Shown piece by piece: positions 61,199 through 64,000 of a stretch of DNA of 64,000 bases. Source of the DNA: Combretum micranthum (taxonomy: Eukaryota; Streptophyta; Magnoliopsida; Myrtales; Combretaceae); the NCBI GenBank assembly GCA_024138025.1, contig JAMXBD010003394.1:1-64000 (forward strand). Direction: 5' to 3'. The notes beneath the pieces were generated by a model. The model had not been told where the DNA came from. It worked only from the letters and a program-made list of their open reading frames with translations, and made no database searches. Position numbers and translations under genes: made by a program. Position 1 is the first letter of the stretch. Each line of letters begins with the position of its first letter.

Positions 61199-62462
61199 TC
61201 AGTGTGAACCAAATGTCTAATAAGTCATTCAATGGGCGCATACAGTATCAAATAATTATAATGTCACACGTAAATTGAGAAAATATAATTATATATTATA
61301 ACCAAATAATATAAAACAGATTTTTATATTCGAGTTGGTAAACTAATTAAGGTTTTAGTCGAGTAAAATCGAATGTATCTTAATCTTATTATTTCTATCG
61401 GCATTTTATATCCTTATATATTGTTTTCCATGTATTATCCAGTACAATGACAATTGTACTTGCAAATCTACTTTATGTCACCATGATACGTATATAAGTG
61501 TACAAATATGACAAAAAGTACATTTTATTTGTACTTCTTTCTTCTTATATTTTCTCTTTTCTTTCTTCTCTCTCTCTTTCCTTTCTCCTTACCATGCTGG
61601 CCACTCTCTCTCTTCTCCCCAATCACTTTCCCTTTTCTTTTTGTTCTTTTTATTGCCTATCGATCAAATGTCATGTGCAAGTACACCTAACTTGTGCGAA
61701 TTGAATGCTACTCTACCCCCTAGATGTCATTTTATTTTTTCCCATGCAACTTCACCTCATGTTTACCTTTTTTCCTCTTTCTTCTTTTCTTCCTCTCATT
61801 CTTTTCTCCCTTCTCCCCCTTTGAAAAGACATCAGCCCCTTCCCCTCTTCACATTCCCTCTTTTTCAAACTTTCTTCCTTACAAACACACCTTCGACTCT
61901 CTATCCAACACGCTACACTCTCTTCCTTTCCCTCACATACATTCACCACTCATCTTCACCACAATCTTAAGAAGGTAAACAAGCTTCTAAACTTGTCTTT
62001 CATATCCTTGTGAAAGTGAATACATTCCTCTTTTTCAAACTTTCTTCCTTACAAACACACCTTCGACTCTCTATCCAACACGCTACACTCTCTTCCTTTC
62101 CCTCACATACATTCACCACTCATCTTCACCACAATCTTAAGAAGGTAAACAAGCTTCTAAACTTGTCTTTCATATCCTTGTGAAAGTGAATACATGAGTA
62201 AACTTCATGAACTCCTCATATATTCCCTATGATGCTTCAGCTAGGGAGAGGAAAAAATGTTTGTCTCCATTCTTTTTGTTTTGTGTTTTTTCATAATAAG
62301 TATAGTAAAGCTTAAAGTTGAAAAGTTTCAACATGAAAAGTTTAAGTTTCTTTTTCTTTCTTAGGATATGGTAAAAGCTCTATGAGAGGATTCAACATAT
62401 AATTTAAAATCCTCATCTTTAGAGTAATGATGGTAAGGATGGAGCTTAAATAAAAGATGATA
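61199..62462. other. Intergenic, CT-rich; contains a 170-bp tandem duplication
   Basis: A long pyrimidine-rich tract at 61530-61640 and 61730-61960 resembles LTR leaders in this window. TATATAAG at 61492 could be its TATA box. The open frames here (61498-61978) follow from the low-complexity composition. Confidence 0.35.
61861..62195 (+). repeat. Tandem duplication, two identical copies, period 170
   Basis: TTTTTCAAACTTTCTTCCTT at 61861 recurs at 62031, and the copies read the same to TACAT at 62025 and 62195. Identity by eye is complete over about 165 bases. Confidence 0.85.
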
Positions 62463-64000
62463 TGTAAAGACCCGACATGCTCAATTCTCAAACTAAGCAC
62501 ACCAAGTCCCCAACTATATATAACTCTTACGAATTATACGTAAGGTTGTCTAAAAAGAAGGTGTTTATGTTGAATATTGCTAAACCAATTTTAGAATTTA
62601 TGAAATCGTTTAGTAGTAGATTTCTAAATAACTGGATTCGGCAGCGGAAAATCAAATTTTATAAAACAACTTATAAACTTTTACTTCCTACAGAGCAAAC
62701 CAGTTTTCTAAGAAAACCAACTTTATAAAAACACTTATGATCTACTCTTAGGGATAGATAATCATTTACAATCAATTGGGCATTAACAAGCCCTTAAAAG
62801 AAAATACAATTTATAAATACACCCCGTCCTCTTACAAAACAAAACAGAAGAAGAAATAAAATAGAAGTAATATCTCGACCCTATCACACTTCACTCATTC
62901 TCCCATATCTTCATAATCGCCCAAAACCCGAGACAAACATCATCATACCAATCTCATCACCATCACCATCCTCATCAACATCAACATCAACATCAACAAC
63001 AATAATAAGAACAACAACATCAACAACCTCCACATCATCATCAAGTCATCATCTCATCATCATCATCAACAACAACAATACCTGTAAAAAGAATAACAAC
63101 AACAAGGATGAGCAGAAGCCTAGTACACAGTAACACAATCACACACGGGGTGGCACACGAGCTTAACTAAATGCAATGCATCAATCCACAAGTTATTATC
63201 TTTTCATTAAAATAAACAAATCAACAATAGAGCACTCACACTCCGGAATAAGCAATGGGAATCTGGGATCCTGAGTAACGCTTACGACGCTTAGGGGTTG
63301 ATATAAGTAGCCCGAATACTTATATCTCCTAGATAACGTTACACTAAAAAGAAACAGTAATCTCATCCTGGGCTTATAGCCATTACCCACCTCTACTTAG
63401 ACTCAGTCCATAACATGAATCTAGTTCACTCGCTCCCATGAATGTTGAAGTAAACTATGATACTTCTTTCCAAGTTGAAGTAAATGTTACACTGTTACAA
63501 TATTCCCTTCGATTACACGCCGAGCCATGTCATTGCATCATGACAAGTGGCCTAAGCGTTTATTCTAACATTGTCATTGCATCATGACAAGTTGCCGCTC
63601 CTCGGACCGGATTCAACGACGAATAACACAATCAACACTCATTAATTATTAAGCCGAGTTTAAGTCTTAATCAGTTTAGAATGCCTATCCTAACATTCAA
63701 CACGCAAGTTACCGCGTACCTTATATAAGAAATCCAAACAGATTCTCAGAAGGAATTCCAAAAGATAATCCAGAAGATAAATAAGATATCCACTTCTATT
63801 AAGGAGAGAGTTCGTATAATAAACTAAACTAAACTAATCATCCACTTTATCAAAATCATATAAGAACTTAAGCTATTCGTCCATTCATCTCAAACTCATT
63901 TTATTAAATCCTATTTGATCAGACACTAATATGGAACTCTACTATGGCTGCGAAGATCACCCGCCAAAATATGGACAGTTCTCCTTTGTCTGTAAAAGAA
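62463..64000 (-). repeat. Partial LTR, family A, minus strand, cut by the right edge
   Basis: It begins on the plus strand TGTAAAGACCCGACATGC, the reverse of the 3' terminus. It matches 1-2125 in inverted orientation through the GTCGTCTAAAAAGAAG-type block (62547), the CTCATCCTTG / CAGGTATTG region (63080-63110), the TTGATATAAGTAG block (63298) and the TGTCATTGCATCATGACA motifs (63528 and 63570). The start of the LTR lies outside the window. Confidence 0.6.
62930..63085. repeat. Trinucleotide low-complexity tract (CAT/CAA)n
   Basis: Runs of CATCAT, CATCAA and CAACAA make up most of the 155 bases. It lies inside the family A LTR and probably expanded there, since the left-edge copy has only a short GATTATGATGATGA equivalent at 1651. 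Confidence 0.8.

Noticed and set aside
62930..63085. Possible repeat array resembling CRISPR
   Set aside because: It is a trinucleotide CAT/CAA tract with no unique spacers, in a eukaryotic LTR.

Overview
The window is nuclear DNA of a flowering plant, very probably a eudicot. It is AT-rich and mostly old transposable elements, with a few cellular genes between them. Evidence for this reading: a two-exon purple acid phosphatase gene with GT..AG splice sites, a plant PLS-class PPR pseudogene, a MIR398 hairpin, Ty1/copia, Ty3/gypsy-type, LINE and hAT-like elements, and no prokaryotic operon structure.

Layout. 1-11613: LTRs of two large families. Family A is cut by the left edge. Family B appears as a fragment, then as a solo LTR (3999-11613) split by a second family B LTR in the opposite orientation (4952-8816), which makes a giant imperfect palindrome. 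11614-16432: intergenic DNA with three MITE-like repeats. 16433-20057 (minus): the one intact protein gene, a PAP2/PAP9-type purple acid phosphatase of 678 residues with a signal peptide and a C-terminal membrane anchor. 20058-24500: no gene recognised. 24511-26426 (minus): a broken copy of the end of PAP exon 1 lying directly against a PPR pseudogene with at least four frame breaks. 26503-26575: a tRNA-Thr(AGT) with an acceptor-stem defect. 27143-31010 (minus): a copia element with exact 5-bp target duplications that has lost protease and integrase. 31620-32897: 3' end of a LINE. 36723-40953 and 43164-44884: more LTRs. 45690-45816 (plus): MIR398 hairpin with its own TATA box. 47759-50405: two hAT-like MITEs rich in CCGGTT. 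52285-52623: LINE RNase H fragment. 53431-58356 (plus): second copia element, full structure but full of stops. 58563-61198: gypsy-type LTR. 61861-62195: exact tandem duplication. 62463-64000: family A LTR, minus strand, cut by the right edge.

The cellular loci that may be active are the phosphatase, the microRNA and perhaps the tRNA. They are not functionally linked to one another. The most notable observations are the MIR398 locus with a paired (compensatory) change in both arms, the antiparallel nested solo LTRs, and the PAP-exon fragment joined to a PPR pseudogene. I found no new multi-gene system. All homology calls are from reading the sequence by eye, without database searches.
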